Shown one piece after another: positions 31,800 through 42,977 of a stretch of DNA of 64,000 nucleotides. Position 1 is the first letter of the stretch. Every line of letters begins with the position of its first letter. The notes beneath the pieces are model-generated. The model did no database searches, was not told the DNA's origin, and saw nothing but the letters and a program-made list of their open reading frames with translations. The position numbers and the translations under genes were made by a program. The stretch lies in contig CAVOTH010000004.1 of the NCBI GenBank assembly GCA_963699085.1, positions 1,612,001 to 1,676,000 on the forward strand. Reading direction: 5' to 3'. The stretch comes from Bog-756 sp963699085 (GTDB taxonomy: Bacteria > Actinomycetota > Acidimicrobiia > Acidimicrobiales > RAAP-2).

Positions 31800-33850
31800 G
31801 GCAGAGGGACATCGACGAACCCGTAGAGGGCCGCGCCACCACCTTCGCCATCGGGTTGGTCGGCACCTCGAACGGTGCTGATCCAGGCAGTACGTACTGG
31901 ATGTAGACACCGAGCCCGGCAACTTCGATGCTCTTCAGGTTGGGGTCTGCGGTCACCTCGAACGCCGGTGGGCACCCCCGGCTTCATCGTGACGTTGGAC
32001 GTGTCCGTCGGCGGGAACGGCAGAGTCGGGAAGATCCGGCCCACGAAGCACCATGCGGACCCGGTTGGTACCCGTTGGCTCCAACTCCACCCTGGTGGAA
32101 CCGTAGGTGGCGATCGTGACCGGCGACCCTCCGGCTTCGATCGGTCCGTTCCAGGTCACTTTGAGCACGTGGTGGGTGCCGGCCGGTTGCTCCACCGCGA
32201 TCCACGTCTCGTGCTGGAGCTGTTGGCCCGGCACCGTCGAATAGTCGAACCCGGAGGAAAGGTACAGGCCCGAGCACGACCCGGTGGCGAAGAGTGTTCC
32301 GGCGGGCGCCCAGTAGGGCAGATCGCTTCCGGTGAGCACGCGTCGGCGCGCCGCCAAGTGATCGTTGTTCCGACACGAATGCCCGAGCCTGTCCGGTAGT
32401 CCACAAGGCGGTCGGAGAAATGGCGGCGCCGATGTTCACCCAGACGCCGAACACGCCGACTGCGGCGACGACCGCCACTGCGATCGAGCGGGCACGACGG
32501 CCTTGGCCGTCGAATCTGCGCCAGACATCGACCAGCCCGATCATCGAGGCCAGGGCCAAGAACGGAAGGAAGTCGCCCAGGTAGCGGTCAGCGATGTACC
32601 CGAAGAGTAGGACCCCAGCGGTGCCCACCGCCGCCGCGACAAGCAGGAGGCGCATGACCTGGACACGACCAATCGGGTGAGGCCGGAACGCGGTGATCAC
32701 CCCCCAGATGCCGAGCAGGAACAGCAGGGGCATCGACGCCGGGATGCTGGCGGTCGGATACACCTGGTCCAGGACGACGGCACCCACTGCTTTGGCTGGG
32801 CCGGTCGGGAGCCCGAGGAACGGGAAATGGGAGGAGACGCTGATCCCGAATGGCTGCAGATAGGCGACGAGCGTGCTCGGCAGGAAGTGGAGCGCGAAGG
32901 CGTTGCCATGGTTTGAAGCCAGATAGAGGCGTCGGTGGGCATTGACCTGGGTCCACACCTGGTTGGCCTCGGAGAGTCCGTAAGGCATGCCCAGCTTGGC
33001 CCAGTTGACCAGGCCCTGGAGCGCCAGCGTCCCCAGACCGATCGACGGCCAGCGGAACAGCGACGCGGCGACGCTCGCGGTCCGTCGCGGCCCAGGGCGA
33101 ACCATCCGGCGAGCAGGAAGGTGGCAATGATGCATGCGTACCCGGTCGGGCCTCGGTCGAGGGCGGCGCAGACGACTAATACTGCGGCAAGGACCATCCG
33201 ACGAGGGCGACGGACGCTCCGCCACTCCGAGCAGAGCGAAGAGCACGCCGATGGTGAGGGCGACACTCCAGGCCACGTCCTCATGGGAGACCTTGGGGGA
33301 TGCCGCCAGGTAGAGGAGGACAGACCCGCCGTTGACCACGGCCACCAGCACACCGCAGCAGACGGCTTCGGCCACCCCGAGCACCGCGTCGCCGCGGATC
33401 TGGATTCGCACCCGCCACAGGAGCAGCGAGGTGAAGAGGCCGGTGACCAACCAGGCGAGCAACAGCGACGGGGCCGTGAGCCGACCGTCGAACGAGTGGG
33501 TGAGGGCCAACACCGGAAGGCGCAGGATGGGAGGGAAAGATACCGAAGTAGGTGTACTGGTGCCCATGATTGAGGAAGGCCTCGATCCCCAGTGACCCGT
33601 TGGGTACGTAGAGGTGGCCCGAGAGCATCGCACGTCCCTGGAGGTCGTAGATGTTGCTCGGCGAAACGTTTCGAAGGAGGTCGGCGGATCCTGTCCACAG
33701 GTCCGCGAGGATCCAAAGATAGGGAATTCCCACGATGGCGAGTGCGATCACCGTGGCCCGGACGAACCTCGGGCGGCTCGGATTCACGGCTTCCCCAGGG
33801 AAGTCGGAGGTCTGACTGATCGGGGCGTCGACCAACTGTGCTCCAGTCAC
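31777..33850 (-). CDS. Polytopic membrane protein with soluble C-terminal domain (frameshifted)
   Basis: About 690 residues. The N-terminal part is readable from 33850: helix FVRATVIALAIVGIPYLW, then YDLQGRAMLSGHLYVPNGSL, EAFLNHGHQYTYFGIFPS and, after slips, LRLPVLALTHSFDGRL. This loop pattern (YDLQ-RA-L-GHL, EAF, YFG-FP--LRLP) recurs in actinobacterial membrane proteins of polysaccharide loci. Ten or more helices follow, then a beta-rich outer domain (GSCSGLYLSSGFDYS, HHVLKVTWNG). At least four frame changes occur (about 33540, 33220, 32380, 31980). The end lies inside the palindrome shared with the convergent gene. Family and activity are not recognised. Confidence 0.6.
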
Positions 33851-34035
33851 TTGTCAGTCATCTCCGGCCGCATCTCCTGATCGATCAGGACGGCCCACTT
33901 CGTGCGGAACCGCCAGTCCCCCAAACCAGCCACCGTCCGTGCAGTTGCGCCACGCTAGCCCAGGGCGATTCGGGGAAATGTCGCCCAGAGTAGGGGCGTC
34001 CTGCCCCCGAATGGGGTTGCAGGGCGTGGTCGGAC

Positions 34036-36138
34036 CTACAACTTCAGTGCATTGCCCAACACGTTCTCCAGGTACCGGCCGTAGGTCGCGGTGATATGGA
34101 ATTGATCCATGTACACGATGTAGTGCTTCACAATGGCTGTACATGAGACCGAACAGAACCACGATGTCGGGTCGATGTACTGGGCACCGACCACGGCAGC
34201 GGCCTGCCTCTCGTAGGGGGCGAAGGAAGTAGTTGCCACCGCGGCCGATCCCGAGCACGCCTGCACATCGTCAGCGTGCTTCGAGAGGCAGTCGGCCCCA
34301 CCTGAGGGAGAACCGGGATATTCCCGAGCACGATCTTGCGGATGCCAGGAACCGTCACCTGGTCAAAGAGATCGATCATTCCAGTCCGCCATTGCGTAGA
34401 TGTGAAGAGCTTTCCTTGGGGACCGGGGACGGGGGCACGGTAGAGGTCCTCGTTCGAGACGAGCAACACTGTCGGGCGATGCACGTTTACCCAGTGGATG
34501 GCCCACGTTCTCCAGCTGTTGCACGCAGTGAAGGGGCGGCCCGGGAGGCCGTATCCCGGGGGGTTCACGATGGTCACTGCCGATGGATGGGCAGAACCAG
34601 TGCGAAAGCACCACGAGGCGCAGGTGTGCCTTCTCGGCCTCCGCGTTCAGCGCCGGGATCCACATCAGCACGTGTGAGTCGCCGAGAGCCACCATCAGCT
34701 TGTTGCTCGATACGTCGCCCAAATTACAGATGCTCGAAGTCGACGCTTCGACGCCGGAGATACAGGATCCGAGAAATGAAGGCTCCGCCCCAATCACTAC
34801 CCGCCTCGGATACGGATGGCTCGACGGCAGTGGGGATCTTGGTGATCGCCGATGCTGCGGCCACCTCGCTGACCACCGCAGCCTGGTTGACCGCTGGGAT
34901 CAACTGGATAAGAGGGAGCACCACTGTCGTTTTCAAGAAGATAACTGCGGTCAGGAGCAGAACTGTGGCAGCCAATGGCCACGCCACCGGCGATGATCGT
35001 TGGCAACGAAGGGCACCCGAACGTGCCGGACCGGATTTTCCAAGAAGCGGTAGAGCAGCACTGCAATACCCAGGGCCAAGGTGACCCAGAACACGCTCTC
35101 CCAAACGGGTAGTACACACTTTGTCTTGTGCCTCGGTGGCGATGACCAAGATCGGCCAGTGGACCAGATACCAGGAGTACGAATGTCGGCCCAACCACTG
35201 AAAGGGCGCCCGCGCCAGGGCCCACTCCACCCCTCGACCCCGGGCGGCGACACCTCCTGCGATGATCAGTCCGGCACCCACCACCGGCACCGCCACCGCA
35301 CTCCCCGGATAGTCGGTCCAGTGCGTTGAATGCGAACGCGGAGTACAGGATTGCGGCCATTCCAAGCAAGTCATCGCCACGGCTACACGGACCGGGATCC
35401 GCCTGAGCGTCGAGGTCGAAACCGCGATCAGTGCGCCCAGAGCGATCTCCCAACCTCGAGTGAAGGGCGAGAAATAAGCGGCAGCCGGGCTGGAGGTCGT
35501 CTGCACAATCGATAGTCCATAGGACAGGACGATGACGCCGATCAATGCGATCGTCAGTTTTGTCTGCGCCGAAACCTGTCCTTTGGTCCTGGCCAGGATG
35601 AGAAAGAAGGTTGGGAAGACGACGTAGAACTGCTCCTCGACTGAAAGCGACCAGAAGTTCTGGAGGGGCGACGGAGCCAATGTGCGCACTCAGATAGTTG
35701 GTTCCGACCGACTCGAAATGGAAATTGGACAGAAAGATCGCTGCCCAGCGACCATCGTCTGCTACCGAGTTGGCTACCACTCCGAGGTAGAAGTAGGAGA
35801 AAAGGACCGTCACCAAAATGACGATCGTGGCCGCGGGCAGGATCCGGCGGACCCTACGGGCATAAAAGTTGACGATCGAGGTCCGCCCCGTCGACGTGCG
35901 CTCGCGTAGAAGAAGTCCGGTGATCACGAATCCGGAGATCACGAAGAATACGTCTACACCGACGAATCCACCGGTGACTCGCAGCACGTCGGGCGTGGTA
36001 GAGGACGACGAGCAGCACCGCCACGGCACGTAGGCCCTCGACGTCGGGACGGAACTTCCGGTCTGCAGGCGCGGTACCGGACTCCTCGCTCGCGTCGAGG
36101 GTGTGGTCTTCAGTCATAGTTGCGCCCGACGGTGCCAC
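34036..36138 (-). CDS. Acyltransferase family 3 - SGNH hydrolase fusion, copy 2 (frameshifted)
   Basis: About 700 residues, closely parallel to 40724-42861. FRPDVEGLRAVAVLLVVLYHA, VDVFFVISGFVITGLLLRE, YARRVRRILPAATIVILV, FWSLSVEEQFYVVFP and YSWYLVHWPILVIATE mark the membrane acyltransferase. The outer domain has VALGDSHVLMWIPALN (nucleophile Ser in GDSH), CNSWRTWAIHWV and DQFHITATYGRYL with the catalytic Asp-x-x-His. It should O-acylate exported glycan. GTG 36138 is preferred, with AGGAAGGGGG before it; ATG 36117 is the alternative. Slips near 35990, 35690, 35340, 35080, 34800, 34590 and 34260 are required. All motifs survive, so a working gene is assumed. Confidence 0.75.
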
Positions 36139-36237
36139 ATGCCCCCTTCCTGGCTCGGTAGCGTACCCTCATCGATCCGCGAGAATCCTGGCTGCGGGAG
36201 GACCGGAGCACGGTCGTTCTGTCGTATTCTCTGCTCC

Positions 36238-38283
36238 ATGCCAGTTCCAGGGGGCACCGACACCCGGGAACGCCCACGGCGAAGGCTCTGGCCTTCTACC
36301 TCCCCCAGTACCACCCGATCCCCGAAAACGACGAGTGGTGGGGAAAGGGCTTCACCGAGTGGTCAAATGTAACAAAGGCCCGTCCGCTCTATCCCGGTCA
36401 CTACCAACCCCACGTTCCCGGCGAACTCGGGTACTACGACCTGCGAGTGCCGGAGGTTCGTGAAGCCCAGGCGGCGCTGGCTCGCGAGCACGGACTCACC
36501 GGATTCATCTACTACCACTACTGGTTCAATGGCCGGCGGCTCCTGGAACGGCCCTTCAACGAGGTCCTGGCCACTGGGAGCCCGGACTTTCCCTTCGCGC
36601 TGTGCTGGGCCAACGAGGAGTGGACCCGGAACTGGGACGGCAAGAGTGGCCATGTCCTCATGCCCCAGCACTATGGCCCGGACGACGATGTCGCTCATCT
36701 CCGATGGCTGGCCACGGCGTTTGCCGACCCCCGTTACATCACCATCGACGGGAAGCCACTCTTCCTCGTGTACCGACCTGGGGACCTCGCCGATCCGAGG
36801 CGCACCACGGATCGTTGGCGCGCCGAGGCCCAGAAGCTCGGGTTCCCGATCTCTACCTGGCCTGGGTCGAGGCATGGGGCCAACCGCCGGGGGGGCCCGA
36901 AGCCAACGGCTTCGATGCGACCGTCGCCTTTATGCCTCCTGCCCGGGAGCGGTTGTTCACGCCATTGGAAAGCGTGCGCGGACACCGGGTCATGGACTAC
37001 TCCGCCTCAGCTGAAGCCCACCTGGCCCGAACTGCCCCCCATTGGCGCCGCATTCCATCAGTCATGGTGGGGTGGGACAACACGGCCAGGAGGCCGAGGG
37101 GGGTAACCGTCTTCGACGGTGCGACTCCCGAGAACTACCGACAATGGCTCGAACGGACGGTTGCCTCGATCGCCGATGTTCGGGAAGAGGAGCGACTCCT
37201 GGTCATTCTCGCTTGGAACGAATGGGCAGAAGGTAACCACCTGGAGCCCGATCAGCAGTTCGGGCGTGGGTTCCTCGAAGCCACCCGGGAGGTCCTGCTC
37301 GGGGGGCCGGACGCCACTCAGGTGGGACTTGCCTCGGAAGGCGCCACAACACCAGTTCCTGACACTCAGATGTCCTACTCCGATACGTTCGCCCTTGCCG
37401 CGCGTCTGCTTCCGATGCTTTCCGTCGACCACCGCCACCACGTCGTCGATCGTTGGCCCAGATCCGCTCCCGTTTGCGGCGGCTTGCCGCGTACTGGACG
37501 TTGGCCACGAGCCGATTGCCCTGACCGCCATCGCCATCTCCGCAAGCCATGGGAGCGACAGCCGAGTTCGAAAAGACGGCACAGGCGCTCGATGAGGTCG
37601 GAGATGTCGGCGCGATCGTCCTGCTCGACGGGATCCAGCGGATCGCCGAACCACACCGGTTCCTGAACTCACTCTCCCGATGGGCACTCACCCACGGCGA
37701 GCCTGCGCTGTTGATCTCCGTTCCCAACGTCGCCCACTTCGATCGCGGCTTGCGGCTGCTCTGTGGCGAGTGGAGTGGATCAGACGGGCCCGCAGGTGAC
37801 GTGGGCGACCTGCACCAGTTCACCGCGGTGACCCTCCGACGCCTGGTCGAGCGGTCCGGCTGGATCGTGGCGGACAGCAACGATCTCGAGTCGGTCCGAT
37901 CAGGGTTGTACGACGAGGACCTCGACAACAGCATTCCCGAGGAGATGGCAGGGGCGCTGCGCGTCCTGTCCGAAACGTACAACCCCCAATGGGCTGTCCG
38001 GGAGTTCGTGTGGGCGCTGACGCCGATCAATGTGCCATCGCCACCGCTCACTTTCAGTGAGGCGATCGCACCCGACGAGGACGAGGTGAGGACGCTTCCC
38101 GGGCTACGGGGCCACCCCGTGGAGAACTACCTGGCATCGATCGGCATCGTTGCCAGTGAGATCAATCGTCGCGACGGCACCCGGAAACGACGGAGGAGGA
38201 GGATCCAACGGCATCCGCGCTACGTGCGCTGGAAAGAGACCATCTATCGAGTGGTCGGCGTGACGTCGGCGGGACCGGTCTGA
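36238..38283 (+). CDS. WbsX (GH99-like) domain protein joined to a methyltransferase domain (frameshifted)
   Basis: About 680 codons. After ATG 36238 and a slip near 36275 the WbsX/GH99-like domain reads ALAFYLPQYHPIPENDEWWG, GFTEWSNVTKARPLYPGHYQ, GFIYYHYWFNGRRLLERP, CWANEEWTRNWDG, then after a slip near 36855 YLAWVEAWG and LAWNEWAEGNHLEPD. WbsX proteins occur in O-antigen loci and are thought to process or transfer glycans. From about 37460 a degenerate SAM-methyltransferase-like half follows: ACRVLDVGHEP, HRFLNSLSRWA, LISVPNVAHFDRGLRLL and HQFTAVTLRRLVERSGW. Slips near 37450 and 37545 make it unclear whether this is one protein or two; no good separate start was found. Confidence 0.65.
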
Positions 38284-38313
38284 CCAAGAGCATCCGAAAG
38301 TCGAAGGGATGAC

Positions 38314-39301
38314 ATGACCGCCCCCGATCTGCCTCCGACCCGAGCCAAGGGACCGTGGCTGTTGCCGGTCGGCATGCATCGCAGCGGCACGTCGGCCGTG
38401 ACCGGCGCGTTGGTGGAGCTCGGATTCCGTCCACCGAGCGTCGATGACCGGGTTGAGTGGGCGGACAGCAATCCCGAGCATTGGGAGAGTCGGTCGATCA
38501 CACTCTTCGACGATGCGCTACTGGAACAGTTCGGGGGGGCATGGGACGCTCCTCCCGACCTGGAGCAGGGATGGACGGACAAGATCACCGCCGCTGACCA
38601 GGCAAACGCTCCGCAACTTCTCACCGCGGCGTTCGATGGATCGGGACCCTTCGTGTGGAAGGACCCGCGGGTCAGCCTCCTGCTCCCCTTCTGGAAGCCG
38701 CTACTGGAGCCGCCGCTGGCTGCAGTGCTGATCTGGCGGGATCCGTTGGCCGTGGCCGAGTCTCTCCAACGCCGCGACCATATCGATCGCCCGGTAGGCC
38801 TGCGCGTTGTGGGAACGGTACAACCGAGCGGCATTGGATGGCCTCGTCGGCGTCGATACCTACGTCATTCAGTACGAAGATCTGCTCCAAGACCCCGAAG
38901 GCAATCTGGAGTCGATGGCGGGCTGGCTCGATTCGCTGCCGGGGTTCGCCGGTCGGGCCTCGACTGCGACGACTCGGCAAGCTGCCGCAACCCTTCATGC
39001 CGGACAAGCACGCCATTGCACGGAGAACGAGTTCATTCTCCAGAAAGAACAGGTGAGGCTCGAGGGGGTTCTGCGGCGTCTACACGGTGGCCATCGGCCC
39101 CTCGAGAACTTCGACAGTGGACCCGAATCGCCGTGGTCCTCTGCCCTGCTGCGATCGAGGACGTCCTACCGTTCGAGGGAAATGGACCGACAAGTGGCGT
39201 GGACCGCCTACTGGAAACGCACTGCGCAGAGCATGGAAGCATCGACGAGCTGGCGCTCCACGGCGCTACGCGCTGTGAGCTCGAAGAGGAGCAAGCAGTA
39301 G
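38314..39301 (+). CDS. Sulfotransferase family protein 1
   Basis: About 329 residues from ATG 38314, with GAAGGGA seven bases before. LPVGMHRSGTSAVTGALVEL is the 5'-phosphosulfate loop that holds PAPS, with Arg where many members have Lys; VWKDPRVSLLLPFW and VLIWRDPLAVAESL provide the 3'-phosphate Arg/Ser region. After one slip near 38800, YVIQYEDLLQDPEGNLESM is the standard C-terminal block. The tail (LEGVLRRLHGGHRPLE, STSWRSTALRA) resembles sulfotransferases and glycosyltransferases of actinobacterial glycan clusters. Expected to move sulfate from PAPS to a sugar hydroxyl in the cytoplasm. The cysDNC genes at 48-51 kb would supply PAPS. Confidence 0.75.
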
Positions 39302-39399
39302 CCAAAAAGGCAGCGACGGCAGTTGGTTTCGCTGCAAATTTACGAGACAGGTCGATGCACGCACAATTTGAAGCCCGATCCATATGTTCGAAAGAGTCA

Positions 39400-40604
39400 A
39401 TGCCCTCGACCGAAGTCGACATCGCGACCCTTCGCATCCCTGAGGTCCGGTTTGCTCCTCACCGCTGGCAGCATGGCTCACGTGTCGCCTGATCGTCGGC
39501 GCGACTTGGGGTCCGGCCAGAAATCCGCTTCACATTCGACCCATCCACCTGGACTCGATGGGATTCGACCAACTATCTGTCGAATCGCCGTGCACGGCCG
39601 CACGTTTGGACTGTGCACGGGTCAACAGTTTTCTTCACGCTCGGAATCCATTGGGGCTCGCCTGGTGTGGAACGGCGGGATGGCTTCCCGGATACCCCTA
39701 CGTGATCCGGGCGTTTCAGGCCATCGGCATCAGACCGGTAAATGGCGCCCTGATGATCTCCTGGTTGGCGATCGCGTTGGCGCTCTTCCTTGTCTGGTAC
39801 GGCTGGGGACGTGAGTTACCGAACTCACGGGCATTCATTCTGCTCACCCTCTTCGGTCTGTTTCCGGGAGCTGTCTACAACTTCGCGCTGTTTCCAACCT
39901 CGCTAGCTCTGGCGGGAGTCGTCGGCGCGCTGCTCGCGGCCGTAAGGGAGCGATTTCTCCTGGCGGCCACGCTCATGACCTGCGCAGGCCTCTGCTACCC
40001 GTCTGCCTGGTTCGCTGCGGCGGGCCTGGCCATTGGCATTGTCCTCGTGTCGCTCCGGCTCGGCCGGTGGACCGTGCTGCGAAGGGCCGCCTGGGGCGCT
40101 GCTGGCCTAGCTTCGCTAGCCATACTGCTGGTCAACGATCACTTTGCGTTCGGAGGGCACACGACGGCGTACTTCGTGGTCGACTCCCAACCTGGCCTGG
40201 TGGCAAAGGGCTTTCCCGGAGAGGATTTCCTCAGACTCTTGCTCACCCGGAGCACTCCCGAGCAGAAGTCCATCGGGAAGTTCGCTGCAGCGGTCTTGTC
40301 GGTCCAGGGCGCCGTGGCCGTCGGACTGTCCGGATGGACCACTTTGTTGGTGGCCTCGAACTGGCGGATCGGGAAGCGCGATCCTGCAGACATCTACCCT
40401 GCGCTTGCCGGTCTCGTCGTCACCTTGGTGATCCTATTCCACACGGCGAACAGCGGGGCATGGAACCGGAGCATTGTTCTGGCCGCTCCGTGCGTCGTCT
40501 GCCTGCGCCGGTGGCCGATGCCACTCATGATCGCATTGCTACTGGTGGTGGGAACGACAACCATGCTGATCTCGAAGGTGTTCTTCACGGGGGCTCTGGT
40601 GTAG
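39400..40604 (+). CDS. PIG-V-like GT-C membrane protein, copy 1
   Basis: About 401 residues, equal in length to its paralogue at 44353-45556. The first outer loop, read across two slips near 39480 and 39570, is WTRWDSTNYLSIAVHGRTFG, matching the RWD--YL-IA--G motif of PIG-V-type mannosyltransferases, where the Asp is catalytic. CGTAGWLPGYPYVI, then GLFPGAVYNFALFPTSLALAG and about eight helices follow; the frame is intact from about 39570 to TAG 40604. ATG 39400 is the best candidate start. It is likely to use a lipid-linked sugar outside the membrane. A stem-loop terminator follows. Confidence 0.65.
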
Positions 40605-40629
40605 CGGTCCACTCAATCCGACGGGCGGG

Positions 40630-40653
40630 GGGCGAACAAAGAAAGGTTCGCCC
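40630..40653 (+). terminator. Rho-independent-like terminator
   Basis: GGGCGAAC, eight-base loop AAAGAAAG, GTTCGCCC, then ATTT. It lies 25 bases after TAG 40604 and before the next gene's start. The A-rich loop and short T-run are uncommon in this GC-rich window. Confidence 0.6.
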
Positions 40654-40723
40654 ATTTGGCTCGGATTCATGAATCGACGTGAGGCGAGAACCCGAGTCTC
40701 CCCCGCTCGGCAATACTGGAGCG

Positions 40724-42861
40724 GTGGAGGGTGACGGAGGGGTAGGCGTTCACGATCGCACCTTGGTGTCTGGCAACGAGATCGGGACAGCACCGGGAGA
40801 CCGGAGATTCCGCCCCGATGTTCAGGGCCTTCGGGCACTGGCCGTTGCTCTGGTGGTGCTCTATCACGCCGGGGTCCCGCTTACGCGAGGCGGCTACGTC
40901 GGCGTCGATGTCTTCTTCGTCATCTCCGGATTCGTCATCACCGGTGCCTTACTGCGTGAGCGAGTCGTGGGAGGAACAACCTCGATTCTCGGCTTTTACG
41001 CGTGGAGAGTCCGACGCATACTCCCTGCATCCACACTGGTAATTCTGGTCACGGTTGTCGGCGCCTACGTCTTCCTCGGCCCGGTGGGAGGTGATGCATC
41101 GGCAGATGCTGGTCGGTGGGCGGCGGTCTTCTTGGCAAACTTTCACTTTGCACAGACTGGCACCGACTACTTCGTGTCATCTTCCCCTCCTTCCCCGCTC
41201 CTGAATTACTGGTCGTTAGCGGTCGAAGAACAGTTCTATGCCGTATATCCGGCGCTCTTCGTCCTCGCCCTCCGCCGTCGCCACCGGCAGGCCGAAGCAT
41301 CCCTCATCCTCTGGGTCGGCCTTGCAGTCGTTGTAGCCGCCTCCTTTGCCCTGTCGGTGGCGCAGACGTCCACTCAGCCGACCACGGCGTACTTCTCGCC
41401 GTTCACCCGTGCCTGGGAGCTGGCCATTGGAGCGCTTGTGGCCCTCGCCACCACCAGGTTGCGTTACCTCAATGCGCGTGTGGCCGCGTCTTGTCATGGG
41501 TTGGTCTCGTTAGCGTGGCGATCAGCGCGGTGGCCTACGGGTCCGGGACCCCATATCCGGGAGCCTTCGCGGCCCTCCCAGTGTTGGGCACAGCAGCCGT
41601 CATCGCCGGTGGGATGACCGCTCCAACTGCCGGAGCAGAACGGCTACTCGGTCTCTCCCCCTTCCAATGGCTTGGAGCCCGCTCATACTCGCTCTACCTC
41701 TGGCATTGGCCTTTGCTGGTCATCGCCGCCGAGCGGGTCGGAAAGACATCACTCGGGCTGGGATCAAACTTGCTCCTGGTAGCAGTGGCCGTCGGGCTAT
41801 CCATGGTGAGCTATCGGTTCGTCGAGCAGCCAGTTCGCCACTCACATCTGCCCAGGCGCACGACTCTCATTGCCGCCGGAGCGGCCGTGGGTGGCACGGT
41901 CATCCTCTTGTCACTCGCGATTGTCGTTTCTACGACCTCGTCGACAGGGTCGGTTTCCAGACAGTTGGCAACGGCACCAAGTGAGCCAGTCGTCCTAGCC
42001 CAGGTAGCTGCCGCACCTCGCATCCGCTCCCTCCCGCCGGGGCTGCAGCCTCCGCTAACGGACGCAGCGACCGACACGGTGCTGAAGTATCCGGGATACA
42101 AACTTGGCTGTGTCGCATTCATTCCGGAGTCGATTGAGCCGATTTGCACTTTGGGTGACCCGCACGGTGCCAAACTAATGGTCGTCTATGGCGACTCGCA
42201 TGCCTCGATGTGGATCCCCGCGCTTGATCCCATCGCCCGCCAAGCTGGCTGGCGCCTGGTAGTTCTCTCCAAGTTGGATTGCCCGGCCTCCCTCGTCGTG
42301 GTGACTAATCCGGGGGGTTGGGGCCGGCCGGGGCAGCCATACCAGGTCTGCACTACATGGCACCGATGGGTGCAGTGGTGGCTATCGCGGAATCGACCCG
42401 ACTTGTTAGTGATTACGCAGCGAGACGGCAGCTACTACCGCAGGCCTTCAGCTCACAGCGTCACCACCCCAGCATTCACCACCTCGCAATGGCAGGCGGG
42501 CCTGAACAATCTACTTACCCTTTCCGAGCGCTCCGCCGTTCGAACACTGGTGCTCGGCGATACACCGCGCCTGGATCAGTCGCCGCCCGTTTGTCTCTCA
42601 ATCCACCCTGACGACATACAGGCTTGCTCGACGCCGGCCGTGCAGGCTGTGTCGCCATACCTGGCCAGTGAGCAGGCTGCTGCATCGCAAACCGGCGCCG
42701 GCTATATCAATACGACACCGTGGTTCTGCTCGGCCACCTGCACAGCGGTAGTTGGCCAATACATCGTCGGCTGGGACCAAGCCCACGTCACTGCCACCTA
42801 CGCGCGCCACCTCTCCAACGTGCTGAGCCAGGCCATCGGGCTACAGCCATCTCGTCCCTAG
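40724..42861 (+). CDS. Acyltransferase family 3 - SGNH hydrolase fusion, copy 3
   Basis: About 712 residues with a single slip near 41490. FRPDVQGLRALAVALVVLYHA, VGVDVFFVISGFVITGALL, AWRVRRILPASTLVILV, YWSLAVEEQFYAVYPALF and SYSLYLWHWPLLVIAAE make the ten-helix acyltransferase. The outer SGNH domain has VVYGDSHASMWIPALD, VCTTWHRWVQWW and WDQAHVTATYARHL, keeping the nucleophile Ser and the Asp-x-x-His pair. GTG 40724 is chosen; GTG at 40767 (VSGNEIG) is equally possible. Near-identical motif spacing to 34036-36138 shows recent common descent, yet they lie in opposite directions 4.6 kb apart. Confidence 0.85.
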
Positions 42862-42965
42862 CCCACGCCCGTCCGCTTCAGTTTCCCCACCGCATGTCGT
42901 AAATGGACAGACTCCGATGACGGCAACCATGCGGGTTCACAGGTGCATGGAAACTCCGGAAGGTT

Positions 42966-42971
42966 TATTAT
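42966..42971 (+). promoter_or_regulatory. Candidate -10 box (TATTAT) of the secreted esterase
   Basis: TATTAT in an unusually AT-rich patch, followed after six bases by GTG 42978: the spacing of a leaderless transcript. No -35 is seen and there is no Shine-Dalgarno sequence. Confidence 0.4.
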
Positions 42972-42977
42972 TAGGGT

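Noticed and set aside
36238..37380. WbsX domain read as a secreted GH99 glycan-degrading enzyme
   Set aside because: There is no signal peptide and the context is biosynthetic; WbsX proteins of O-antigen loci fit better.
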